A stretch of DNA of 64,000 nucleotides, from contig NZ_CP027229.1 of NCBI RefSeq assembly GCF_002999135.1, positions 2,517,501 through 2,581,500 on the forward strand, read 5' to 3'. Position numbers and translations under genes: made by a program. Origin of the DNA: Capnocytophaga sp. oral taxon 878 (GTDB lineage Bacteria > Bacteroidota > Bacteroidia > Flavobacteriales > Flavobacteriaceae). Below are positions 36,281-45,155 of this stretch, piece by piece; the stretch's first letter is position 1; every line of letters begins with the position of its first letter. The notes under the pieces were generated by a model. That model was not told the DNA's origin and searched no databases. It saw only the letters and a list, made by a program, of their open reading frames with translations.

Positions 36281-39200
36281 ATGATTCAAAGATTATTGTT
36301 ATGCTTGTTGGTTTTGATTAGTTTTGCTCCGACAGATAGTTATGGGCAAACCAAAACCAAACGAATTATTACTGGTACCGTTTCGGATGAAGGAGGTCCT
36401 TTGTCTGACGTTAACGTCTTTATCAAAGGGCAGCCTAAGAAAGGGGTTATCACAGATCTTGATGGGCACTACTCTATTGAAGTAAGCGGTGCTAAAGATG
36501 TACTTGTGTTTTCTTACATAGGCTTTAAGCCTGAAGAGGTAATTGTAGGGAAGCTAGGGGTAGTGGATGTAAAACTGAAATCGGAAAACGAGCAGTTGGA
36601 AGAAGTAGTAGTCTCAGCAGGAGGTGTTACCCAACGCAAGATTAGTGTGAGTGGGGCTATTACGAGTATTAAAGGTGGAGACCTTAAGATGCCTACATCA
36701 TCACTTACTACCTCATTAGCAGGTCAGTTGGCAGGTCTTATTTCTATCACAGGAAGTGGGGAGCCTGGTAGTGTATCTAACTTCTATATCAGAGGTATCA
36801 GTACCTTTGGTGGGCGTGCTACTCCGCTTATTATCTTGGATGATATTGAGATTTCGGCTAGCGACCTTAACAATATTCCTGCTGAAACTATTGAAAGTTT
36901 TTCTTTGCTTAAAGATGCATCAGCAACAGCAGTGTATGGATCACGTGGTGCTAATGGTGTGCTTATTGTAAAGACTAAAGATGGTAAGAACAATGAGAAA
37001 ACTCGTATTGGTGTAACTTATGAGCAATCTTTCAATACACCGATGAACTTCCCTAAATTTGTGGATGGTGCTACTTGGATGGAACTTTATAATGAGGCGC
37101 TACTTACTCGTAACCCTCAAGGTTCGACCAAATATACTCAAGAGATGATTGATAATACTCGTAATCATGTAAATGAGTATGTGTATCCAGATGTAGATTG
37201 GAAAAAAGTGCTTTTCCGTGATATGGCTCTTACCCACCGTGCTAACCTTAACGTACAAGGGGGTGGTGATAAAACTACTTACTATATGAGTGTACAAGCT
37301 AACCATGATGAAGGATTGGTAAAAACTAAGAAATTGTATTCTTGGGATAACTCAATTAGTCGCTGGTCATACAACTTCCAGAATAACATTACTTACAAAC
37401 TTACTCCTAGTACTAAGATTGAGTTACGTATGAATGCACAAATACGTAAACATTTAGGAGGTAACTATAATAACAGTGGATTATTTGGAAAATTATTAGA
37501 TTCAAACCCAGTGAACTTCCCTGTTATGTTCCCTGCACAACCTGGTGATACTCACATTCGTTATGGTAGTTCGGTAATTACAGGTACATCATACAGAGAG
37601 AACGTTTTTGCTACAATGAATACTTCATTTAGAGAAGAACGCCAAAATACTTTGAATACATCATTGAAAGTAAACCAAGATTTTGATTTTATTACTAAAG
37701 GGCTAACAGGTTCTGTACTTGTTAACTTTAAGAACTGGAGTCAGAACTATTATACTCGTACTATTAACCCATATACTTATATGGTAAAATCTGGCTCGTA
37801 TGACCCTGCTACTGGAACTTATGACTTAGAGAGGTTAAATCAAGGTACTGAGTATATTGCACAATCAGCTATTGCAAAAGGTGGAGATGAAACTTTTTAT
37901 TTGCAAGGTAATTTGAACTATAGCCGTAAAGTAGGAGATCATTCTTTTGATGCTATGGCACTTTACACTCAACGTGAATATAAATCGGATGTGTTACCTC
38001 ACCGTAACCAAGGGTATTCAGGACGTCTTACTTATAACTATGCTTCTAAATACTTATTAGAAGGTAACTTTGGTTATACTGGTACTGAGCGTTTGAAAAA
38101 AGGAGCTCGTTTTGAGTTTTTCCCTGCAGTTTCTGCTGGTTGGGTAGTAAGTGAAGAGAAATTCTATGAGCCAGTTAAGAAATATATGAACTTCTTAAAA
38201 TTCCGTGCTTCTTATGGTTTGATTGGTGAAGATGGAACAGGACTTGGAGCAGGAGCTGAACACTTCTTATATCTTAATACTGTATTGTTTGATCAAAATG
38301 GTTATGGCTATACTACAGGTATTGATTTGAATACCTTGAAAAAAGGTCCTAAAGTTAAAAACTATGCTGTAGAAAATGCTACTTGGGAAAAAGTTAAAAA
38401 GCTAAATATTGGTGCTGACTTTAACTTGTTTGGTGTAGCCTTTACTGCAGACTACTTCTATGACAAACGTTACGATATTTTGTTAAAACGTGAAGCTTTT
38501 CCTCAACAATTGGGATATGATGAAGCTAAGCCTTGGGTGAACAAAGGTAAGGTAGATAACTGGGGATTTGAGTTTAGTGCTAACTACAACAAGAAGCTGA
38601 ATGAAAACCTTCACCTATCTTTAAAAGGTAACTTTACTTACACTCAGAACAAATATGTGGATATAGATGACTTATACTTCAAATATCCTTGGCAAATACG
38701 TACTGGAAGACCTATGTCTCACCGAGTAGGTTATATAGCAGAAGGTTTGTTCAAATCACAAGAAGAGATAGATAACAGTCCGCAACAAAACTTAGGTAGC
38801 AAGCCTATGCCAGGAGATATTAAATACCGTGACCTTAATGGTGATGGTGTGATAGATAGCAATGACCAAACTATGATTTCGGAATATGGAGGAGTGCCTC
38901 GTATTCAATACGGTTTTGGATTTACTGTTACTTACAAGAAGTTTGACTTTGGAGCCTTCTTTAACGGAGCCGCCAAACGCAATATAATGACAGGTCTTAC
39001 TACTCCGTTTGGACGTAATGACCGCCACGTATTCCAACATATAGCTGATACCCGTTGGACAGAAGCTAATCCTAATCCTAATGCTGTATACCCACGTTTG
39101 GGATTACAAGAAGGAGATGTGGCTAACAATGATCAAAATAGTACTTATTGGTTACGTGATGGTGATTTCTTACGTTTCAAACAGTTATCAGTAGGATATA

Positions 39201-39340
39201 ACTTTAAATATGGACGTGTATATTTTGCAGGTAATAACTTGGCAGTATTTAGCAAGTTTAAACTGTGGGATCCTGAATTGGCTTGGAACATTTATCCATT
39301 GCAACGTATTTACAGCTTAGGTTTCCAATTTACTTTTTAA
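36281..39340 (+). CDS. SusC/RagA-family TonB-linked outer membrane transporter
   Basis: A 1019-residue outer membrane receptor that imports oligomers with its SusD lid. Signal peptide MIQRLLLCLLVLISFAPTDSYGQ; carboxypeptidase-regulatory-like beta domain (IITGTVSDEGGPLSDVNVFI, about 29-105); a TonB-box-like EEVVVSAGG; plug domain with SLAGQLAGLISITGSGEPG, YIRGISTFGG, PLIILDDIEI and DASATAVYGSRGANGVLIV; then a 22-strand barrel ending in LGFQFTF. First gene of a three-gene operon with susD and a DUF1735 lipoprotein. No sigma/anti-sigma or glycosidase gene is adjacent, so the ligand class is open. Confidence 0.95.
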   Translation: MIQRLLLCLLVLISFAPTDSYGQTKTKRIITGTVSDEGGPLSDVNVFIKGQPKKGVITDLDGHYSIEVSGAKDVLVFSYIGFKPEEVIVGKLGVVDVKLKSENEQLEEVVVSAGGVTQRKISVSGAITSIKGGDLKMPTSSLTTSLAGQLAGLISITGSGEPGSVSNFYIRGISTFGGRATPLIILDDIEISASDLNNIPAETIESFSLLKDASATAVYGSRGANGVLIVKTKDGKNNEKTRIGVTYEQSFNTPMNFPKFVDGATWMELYNEALLTRNPQGSTKYTQEMIDNTRNHVNEYVYPDVDWKKVLFRDMALTHRANLNVQGGGDKTTYYMSVQANHDEGLVKTKKLYSWDNSISRWSYNFQNNITYKLTPSTKIELRMNAQIRKHLGGNYNNSGLFGKLLDSNPVNFPVMFPAQPGDTHIRYGSSVITGTSYRENVFATMNTSFREERQNTLNTSLKVNQDFDFITKGLTGSVLVNFKNWSQNYYTRTINPYTYMVKSGSYDPATGTYDLERLNQGTEYIAQSAIAKGGDETFYLQGNLNYSRKVGDHSFDAMALYTQREYKSDVLPHRNQGYSGRLTYNYASKYLLEGNFGYTGTERLKKGARFEFFPAVSAGWVVSEEKFYEPVKKYMNFLKFRASYGLIGEDGTGLGAGAEHFLYLNTVLFDQNGYGYTTGIDLNTLKKGPKVKNYAVENATWEKVKKLNIGADFNLFGVAFTADYFYDKRYDILLKREAFPQQLGYDEAKPWVNKGKVDNWGFEFSANYNKKLNENLHLSLKGNFTYTQNKYVDIDDLYFKYPWQIRTGRPMSHRVGYIAEGLFKSQEEIDNSPQQNLGSKPMPGDIKYRDLNGDGVIDSNDQTMISEYGGVPRIQYGFGFTVTYKKFDFGAFFNGAAKRNIMTGLTTPFGRNDRHVFQHIADTRWTEANPNPNAVYPRLGLQEGDVANNDQNSTYWLRDGDFLRFKQLSVGYNFKYGRVYFAGNNLAVFSKFKLWDPELAWNIYPLQRIYSLGFQFTF

Positions 39341-39359
39341 CCCTTAAAACAGAATTAAT

Positions 39360-41315
39360 ATGAAAGTTTTTAAATATATACAAGGCAATTTCTTACGCTT
39401 GTTGCTTGTGGCAATGATAGCGTTGGCTAACGTAAGATGTTCTGATTATTTGGATGTAGTGCCACCTGAACAAGCGGGGCTTCCTGATGCTACTAAAGAT
39501 TATGATAGTACTTTGAAGTTTTTGTATTCTTGTTATGCAGGGATAGCTAGCCCTTACTACTATAGTACTTTGGAAGGAGCTTCGGATGAATATGTATTGC
39601 CTCCGTTATGGAATGAGGGTATGCACCGTATTCTTCAAAATACTAACGCTCCAGGCTCGGTTGCTGATGGCTGGCGTTGGGGTAATAACTATTACAAATT
39701 CATTGGACAATGCTATTTGTTCTTAAGCCAAATAGATAATGCACGTGAGGTAACAGATGCACAAAAGAAGCAATGGAAAGCAGAAGCTAACTTTATGATA
39801 GCTTACTACCATATGATGCTATTATGTACTTATGGTCCTTGCCCTATACAAGATTCTTTTACCCCAATGAATACCGATGCTAAAGAGTATAAAGGACGTT
39901 ATCACTTTGACTATGTAGTGAATTGGGTAGTAAACAAATTTGATGAAGTAGCAGCAGACCTTCCAGCTAAACAAGAAAATGAAAACTGGGGACGTGCTAC
40001 CTCTACTATAGCTAAGGCTTTAAAAGCACGTTTATTAGTATATGCTGCTTCGCCATTATGGAATGGTAGTTTCCCTTATCCTAACTGGAAGAACACTAAT
40101 TTTGAAACTCCTGGTTATGGATATGAATTAGTGAGCAAAACTTATGATGCAAGCAAATGGCAACGTGCTAAAGTAGCTTGCCAAGAGGCTCTTGACTATG
40201 CTATGGGAGAAGGAGGTTGCTCATTATTTACAGATGAAGAAATGTACACACGTGGAAACATAGACTTACCTTATGTGCCTGGTGTAGATAAAAACACTCC
40301 TGAAGGAAAAGCTTTCTTGAAAAAAGTAATGCTAATGCGTTATCTTACTGTGAGTCGTTACTCTGAAGGTAATCACGAAATAGTATGGCCATCGGCTGAC
40401 CAAGGTAACTTTATATACGGACAAGTGCCTCACCACGTATTTACTCGTACAAATAAACAAAACGTAGGTTATTATAGTGGTGTATCGCCAGTGTTAAATA
40501 CTTCTATACATTATTTTTATACCAAAAATGGTAAACGCCCTGCGAATGACCCTACTTTTGCGCCAGAATCAGAATGGTACAAATCGGCTGGTATAGCTAA
40601 TGAATCAAGAGATGTTACTAACCGTAAGGATATTATCAAACTTAACGTAAACCGTGAGCCACGTTTCTATGCTTGGTTTGCTTTTGATGGTGGAGACTTT
40701 GCAAGTAAACTAAATCAAGGAAAACCATTACATATTGAACTACGTAATGGAGATAAACAAGGTTATAACCCTGTGAAATACCAACGTGATAACAACGTAA
40801 CTGGTTATTTCAGCCAAAAAGGGATAATGCCTAAACTTACATTTGATGCTAATGGTGGCTGGAACTATGAGAGCAAACCACGTTCACTTATCCGCTTGGC
40901 TGAATTGTACTTAAACTTAGCTGAATGTGAGGCAGCCTTAGGAGAAAATGCTAATGCTATTACCCACCTTAATGTAATACGCGAACGTGCTGGGGTACCT
41001 GCCCTTACTGCAGCTGATATTACAGGTAACATGACTATGACAGAATGGGTGCGCAATGAACGCTTTATAGAACTATGGGGTGAAGGACAACGCTATTACG
41101 ATATACGCCGCTGGATGATTGCTCCTGAAACTATGGGTACAAACAAACGCTTAGGACTTAATGCTTATGGTATAGTGAATCCTACATTTGAACAGTTTAA
41201 TACAGTAACACCTATTAAACAACCTTTTGAATGGAACAACCGTATGTATTTATTGCCTATCTACGTTAATGAGGTGTACAAAAACCCTCAGTTAATACAA
41301 GCCCCAGGCTATTAA
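39360..41315 (+). CDS. SusD/RagB-family nutrient-binding lipoprotein
   Basis: A 651-residue surface lipoprotein forming the lid over the SusC channel. The lipid attachment is Cys27 in NVRCSDYLD, an unusual lipobox with Arg just before Cys. Typical features: YLDVVPPEQ near the N-terminus, TPR-like helices (KKQWKAEANFMIAYYHMMLL, ATSTIAKALKARLLVYAASP) and the C-terminal PRSLIRLAELYLNLAECEA, VIRERAG, WVRNERFIELWGEGQRYYDIRRW signature. It is longer than many SusD proteins. It lies 19 nt after susC and 21 nt before the DUF1735 gene. Confidence 0.95.
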   Translation: MKVFKYIQGNFLRLLLVAMIALANVRCSDYLDVVPPEQAGLPDATKDYDSTLKFLYSCYAGIASPYYYSTLEGASDEYVLPPLWNEGMHRILQNTNAPGSVADGWRWGNNYYKFIGQCYLFLSQIDNAREVTDAQKKQWKAEANFMIAYYHMMLLCTYGPCPIQDSFTPMNTDAKEYKGRYHFDYVVNWVVNKFDEVAADLPAKQENENWGRATSTIAKALKARLLVYAASPLWNGSFPYPNWKNTNFETPGYGYELVSKTYDASKWQRAKVACQEALDYAMGEGGCSLFTDEEMYTRGNIDLPYVPGVDKNTPEGKAFLKKVMLMRYLTVSRYSEGNHEIVWPSADQGNFIYGQVPHHVFTRTNKQNVGYYSGVSPVLNTSIHYFYTKNGKRPANDPTFAPESEWYKSAGIANESRDVTNRKDIIKLNVNREPRFYAWFAFDGGDFASKLNQGKPLHIELRNGDKQGYNPVKYQRDNNVTGYFSQKGIMPKLTFDANGGWNYESKPRSLIRLAELYLNLAECEAALGENANAITHLNVIRERAGVPALTAADITGNMTMTEWVRNERFIELWGEGQRYYDIRRWMIAPETMGTNKRLGLNAYGIVNPTFEQFNTVTPIKQPFEWNNRMYLLPIYVNEVYKNPQLIQAPGY

Positions 41316-41336
41316 TAACCTTAATATTATACCACT

Positions 41337-42638
41337 ATGAATATATTAAAACATATTGCTTTGGCAGCTTCGTGTGCTATCTTATTGGTAGGGTGCGAAA
41401 AGTATGGCGACCTTGTGCCTGCTGAATACCACAGCGTAACACTGATAAAAGAAAACGGTAACCAAGATGTAACTCTTTATACCGAAGTGGGTGAGCAAGG
41501 AAAATTTGAGTATACCATAATTAAATCGGGGAGTGAGCCCGATGCTGTTGCAACAGTTCAAACAGAAATATTAACCTTAGAACAGCTAAAAGAGATTGGT
41601 TTTACTAGTATTAAACTTTTCCCTGAAAACTTATATACAGTAGACCAAACATCATTTAACCTTGATGGTAATAATCGTTATGCTAAAGGTACTATTACCT
41701 TTAAAAATGATGAGTTAGACGCTTTTCTTAAAACCATTGAAGTTAATGACCGTGATAACTATAAAGTGCCTTTGCGCATAAAAAGTAGTAATGCTACTGT
41801 AAATGAAGAAAAGAGTTACTTTTTATTACGTCCACGCTTGTTAAAACCTTCTATTAACTATGAAGTAGCTGCTAAAGAAGTAACTGTAGGTGCTACTGGT
41901 ACAGAGTATGATTTCTTCTTGGAATTGCCTTTTGCAAGTCCTTGGGATTTTGAATGTACAGTGGTGAGCAGTACAGGTGCTAATCTTCCTGCTGATGCTT
42001 ATACTATTGAGAATGAAGGTAAGGTTACTTTTGCAAAAGGAGAACGCCGTAGTAAAGCTTTGAAAATAAATGTAAAAGGTGAACTAATAGGTAAATATAC
42101 CTTACCGCTTAAAATAAGCAATATTACTAAAGCAGGTATTACCTTGCCAGCTAAAGACTTTAGACTTACAGCTGTGATAAATATAGAGGCTAAGAATAAA
42201 TTGGCTCTTACTGCAAGTATGATAAGCTCTAACGCTCCGCAAATAGGAGAAGGTTCTATAGCCAACTTATTGGATGGAGATACTAACAGCTACTTCCACT
42301 CGGCTTGGAGTAATGACCCTACAGCTTCGGGTGTGGCTCACAACTTGGTGGTAACCCTTAGTGCAGAGAAAAGCATTTTTGCTCTTAGTTTCAATAACCG
42401 TAACCATGCTAATGGTAAACCTAAGGTTATTAAAGTGTTAGGCTCTGATGATAATGGTGCTACTTGGTTTGATATTACAACTTTAAATCAAGGTATGCCA
42501 ACAGCTAATGCTGGCTTGTATATCTCGCCACAGATAGAAAGCCCTAAACCTTTCAAAAAATTGCGTTTTGACGTGACAGAGACTCAAGCGGGAAGTAAGT
42601 ATTTCTGTTTATCAGAATTTGCATTGTACGCTAAATAG
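41337..42638 (+). CDS. DUF1735 and F5/8 type C domain surface lipoprotein
   Basis: A 433-residue lipoprotein (LLVGC, Cys20). The first ~270 residues form two BT_3987-like DUF1735 beta-sandwich domains; the last ~135 are a discoidin-type (F5/8C) carbohydrate-binding domain (LDGDTNSYFHSAW, VVTLSAEKSIFALSFNNRN, KPFKKLRFDVTET). Such proteins act as surface glycan-binding partners of SusCD pairs. It is last in the operon, with a strong terminator 45 nt downstream. No catalytic domain is present in this protein or in the operon. Confidence 0.88.
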   Translation: MNILKHIALAASCAILLVGCEKYGDLVPAEYHSVTLIKENGNQDVTLYTEVGEQGKFEYTIIKSGSEPDAVATVQTEILTLEQLKEIGFTSIKLFPENLYTVDQTSFNLDGNNRYAKGTITFKNDELDAFLKTIEVNDRDNYKVPLRIKSSNATVNEEKSYFLLRPRLLKPSINYEVAAKEVTVGATGTEYDFFLELPFASPWDFECTVVSSTGANLPADAYTIENEGKVTFAKGERRSKALKINVKGELIGKYTLPLKISNITKAGITLPAKDFRLTAVINIEAKNKLALTASMISSNAPQIGEGSIANLLDGDTNSYFHSAWSNDPTASGVAHNLVVTLSAEKSIFALSFNNRNHANGKPKVIKVLGSDDNGATWFDITTLNQGMPTANAGLYISPQIESPKPFKKLRFDVTETQAGSKYFCLSEFALYAK

Positions 42639-42681
42639 GAAAAAAAAGTAAACAAATTCTATACATTCACTTTTCCATTGC

Positions 42682-42720
42682 AAAAAACTGCTAAGTAAAT
42701 TTACTTAGCAGTTTTTTTTT
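42682..42720 (+). terminator. Terminator of the susCD operon
   Basis: A perfect palindrome (AAAAAACTGCTAAGTAAA with TTTACTTAGCAGTTTTTT) ending in a long T-run. Confidence 0.92.
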
Positions 42721-42825
42721 GGAGTTAAAAAGATAACAACTAATGAGGAAACTTGTAGGGATGGGGTGGTTTTTGGTTGGGGTTTGATATTTGGTAGTAT
42801 TTAGAGGGGGTTTGTTGTGATTTTA

Positions 42826-42855
42826 TTGTTAATTCGGAAATGTTTTATAATTTTG
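42826..42855 (+). promoter_or_regulatory. Bacteroidota promoter of the ketosynthase pair
   Basis: TTG (42826-42828), 19 nt, TAATTTTG (42848-42855). Transcription would start near 42862, so a TTG codon at 42860 cannot be the translation start and the ATG at 42887 is used. Confidence 0.7.
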
Positions 42856-42886
42856 TGGTTTGAGAAGCTTGATTTGTTTGAATATA

Positions 42887-44002
42887 ATGTATTTTCACGA
42901 TTATAATATAGTAACCCCTTTGGGATTTGATACGGCAAGCACTACTGAAGAGATGCTTGCTGGGAAGACGGGGATTGCACTGCACTCTGCCTTCGGGCAG
43001 ATAAAAGATGTGCAACTCTCGGTATGTGATGCGGAGGCTACTGAAGAGGCTTTTGCTAAGCTGGGTGTAAAGGGTGTGTTTTCACATCTTGAGAAGCTCT
43101 TACTGCTTTCGGCAGTTCCGGTGCTGGATAGGTGTGCTATAGGGCCGCATACGGCACTTATTCTTTCAACCACGAAAGGTAATATTAGTGCTTTGGGAAT
43201 GGGTGAGGAGTTGCCTTATTTGAACCTACTGGCAGAGAAGATAGCCAAAGTACTAGGGATTACTACTACCCCAATAGTGGTGAGTAATGCGTGTGTATCG
43301 GGGGCGATGGCACTGTCGGTAGCGGGGAGATTACTGCAAGGGGGTGTGTATGAAAACGCTCTTGTGCTGGCTGTGGATGAGGTGAGTGAGTTTGTGCTAT
43401 CGGGGTTCCAATCGTTTCAGGCAATGAGTGCTACCCCTTGCAGGCCTTATGATGCCCAAAGAGATGGTATTAACTTAGGTGAGGCTGCTGCTGCTGTGGT
43501 TGTGAGTTGTAGGCGTGAAGGGGCTGTGGCAGAGCTGTTGGGCAGTAGTAGCATCAACGATGCTAATCATATATCGGGGCCTTCGCGTACTGGTGAGGGA
43601 CTGTGGCGCAGTGTGCAGTGCGCTCTTGCCCAAGCGCAGCTGGGTGCTGATAAGATACAACTTATTAACGCTCATGGTACGGGGACTTTGTACAATGATG
43701 AGATGGAGAGTATTGCCTTTGGTAGGGCAGGATTGCTGGATGTGCCTCTGAATAGTTATAAGGGTTATTTTGGGCATACCTTAGGAGCTGCGGGCTTGGT
43801 AGAAACTTTATTAAGCATAGACTTTAGCAGGCGTGATATTCTGCTAAAAAGCTTAAATTTTAGCAGCTTGGGGGTATCGCAGCCTATAAATGTATTGAAG
43901 GAGACGCTTAGGCAGCGGGTAAGGTATTTGCTGAAAACGGCTTCGGGATTTGGGGGTAGTAATACGGCTTTGGTAATTAAAATGTTGGACAATGACTTGT
44001 AG
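42887..44002 (+). CDS. Beta-ketoacyl-ACP synthase (flexirubin/aryl-polyene type)
   Basis: A 371-residue KAS II-like condensing enzyme with an intact Cys-His-His triad: Cys136 in SNACVSGA, His263 in INAHGTGT and His297 in GYFGHTLGAAG, with Lys292. It lacks the usual long N-terminus (begins MYFHDYNIVTPLG). Together with the downstream ketosynthase-like protein, which overlaps it by 11 nt, it corresponds to the ketosynthase pair of flexirubin/aryl-polyene pigment clusters, where it elongates an aryl polyene on an ACP. The rest of that cluster is not adjacent; a further KS/ACP pair lies at 59-60.4 kb. Confidence 0.85.
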   Translation: MYFHDYNIVTPLGFDTASTTEEMLAGKTGIALHSAFGQIKDVQLSVCDAEATEEAFAKLGVKGVFSHLEKLLLLSAVPVLDRCAIGPHTALILSTTKGNISALGMGEELPYLNLLAEKIAKVLGITTTPIVVSNACVSGAMALSVAGRLLQGGVYENALVLAVDEVSEFVLSGFQSFQAMSATPCRPYDAQRDGINLGEAAAAVVVSCRREGAVAELLGSSSINDANHISGPSRTGEGLWRSVQCALAQAQLGADKIQLINAHGTGTLYNDEMESIAFGRAGLLDVPLNSYKGYFGHTLGAAGLVETLLSIDFSRRDILLKSLNFSSLGVSQPINVLKETLRQRVRYLLKTASGFGGSNTALVIKMLDNDL

Positions 44003-44537
44003 AATAGAACATCATACGATTTGGCTAAATGATAAGGTTGTTTTTGCTGAAATGGACAAGGAGGAGTCTTTTGCTGTTTTTGCTAAAAATGCTTTTAAAG
44101 CCTTGGAGATAGAGTATCCTAAATTCTTTAAAATGGATAATTTGAGTAAGCTTGCTTTTTTGGGGGCTGAGGTGTTGCTGGGAGGTGTAGGTGCTGAGGC
44201 AAGAGGTGATACTGCGTTGGTGTTTGCAAACCGAAGTGCGAGTTTGGACACTGACTTGAGGCACAGAGAGAGTATAGAGGGGAGTGAGGGGTATTACCCG
44301 AGTCCGGCGGTGTTTGTATATACATTGCCTAATATTTGTATGGGGGAGATAAGTATACGCCACGGGCTGCATACGGAGCAGAGCTTTTTTGTGTTGGGGA
44401 GTTATGAGCAGGCGGCTCCTTTTTTGGAGGGGTATGCCCAGCAGCTTATTGCACAGGGTGTTGCCCCACAGGTGCTTACGGCTTGGGTAGAGTTGCTTGG
44501 GGAGGAGTATGTGTTTGTGAGCAAATTGGTGCAGTAG
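43992..44537 (+). CDS. Ketosynthase-like partner protein (truncated KAS fold, flexirubin cluster type)
   Basis: A 181-residue protein with ketosynthase-like sequence (YPKFFKMDNLSKLAFLGAEV, FANRSASLDTD, YPSPAVFVYTLPNICMGEIS) but no active-site triad. Proteins of this length and pattern accompany the ketosynthase in flavobacterial flexirubin/aryl-polyene loci and may act as a chain-length-factor-like partner (inference). Its start lies 11 nt before the end of the preceding ketosynthase gene, which implies translational coupling. A terminator follows at 44560. Confidence 0.78.
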   Translation: MTCRIEHHTIWLNDKVVFAEMDKEESFAVFAKNAFKALEIEYPKFFKMDNLSKLAFLGAEVLLGGVGAEARGDTALVFANRSASLDTDLRHRESIEGSEGYYPSPAVFVYTLPNICMGEISIRHGLHTEQSFFVLGSYEQAAPFLEGYAQQLIAQGVAPQVLTAWVELLGEEYVFVSKLVQ

Positions 44538-44559
44538 AGAAATAAACTAACTATATAAT

Positions 44560-44596
44560 AGGCCGGTGTACTTAGTTGTATACTGGCCTTTTTTTT
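44560..44596 (+). terminator. Terminator after the ketosynthase pair
   Basis: A 12-bp stem with wobble pairs (AGGCCGGTGTAC with GTATACTGGCCT), a 6-nt loop and a TTTTTTTT tail. Confidence 0.85.
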
Positions 44597-44990
44597 AGGT
44601 AAGAGATAAGAGGTAAGAAGGGATGGGGGGAGGAAGTGTGTGCTGCAACTATTTTTGGTGAGATACTTGGCTGTGTATGCTTGCTGACTATCCTTCGCGA
44701 CATACTTAGCTGTTCCAGCTCGCTAACTATCCTTCGTTTATAGTTCGTTTATCCTTCGTTATTCGTTCGTTCGGGGTAGGGGAGGGATGGAGGGAGAGAG
44801 AAAGGAGGGTGGAGGGTGAGAGAAAGGTAGTTAGAAAGAGGGTGGAGAGTGGGCGGAAATTGTTGGGATGGTGGGGGAAAATTATAAGAGGAGCGGGTGG
44901 GAGATGAGGGGCGGGAGGGAGGAGTAGAAGAGTGCCTAAGAGGGGGTGTTTTTAGGTGTTTCTTCATAAAAAGGCAAAGGGAAAAGAAAG
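44597..44990 (-). repeat. Dispersed repeat, copy E6, with purine-rich flank
   Basis: The core lies at about 44731-44775 on the minus strand (CCGAACGAACGAATAACG, AAGGATAAACGAACTATA, AACGAAGGATAGTTAGC). The + strand to its left holds two imperfect ~41-bp repeats containing ACTTGGCTGT.../ACTTAGCTGTTCCAGCT and CTATCCTTCG (about 44659-44740), shared with E5. To its right is about 200 bp of purine-rich sequence like the arms of E1-E4. The stretch to 45155 is AT-rich, with no clear promoter for the next gene. Confidence 0.75.
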
Positions 44991-45155
44991 GGAGAGTTTA
45001 AATTAATAGAAAATAGGTTTTTATATTTATCTAATAATCAAACAAGTAAGAAATTGATAAAAAAAAACTTGTTAAAAGATAGTGTCTATATCAAAAATTA
45101 TTCATAATATTGACGGCTCAAATGAGCTTGTATAACCATTAAATGTGTTAAAAAA

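Noticed and set aside
42860..42886. TTG start giving nine extra residues to the ketosynthase
   Set aside because: It lies at or before the expected transcription start of the 42826-42855 promoter; the ATG at 42887 is better.
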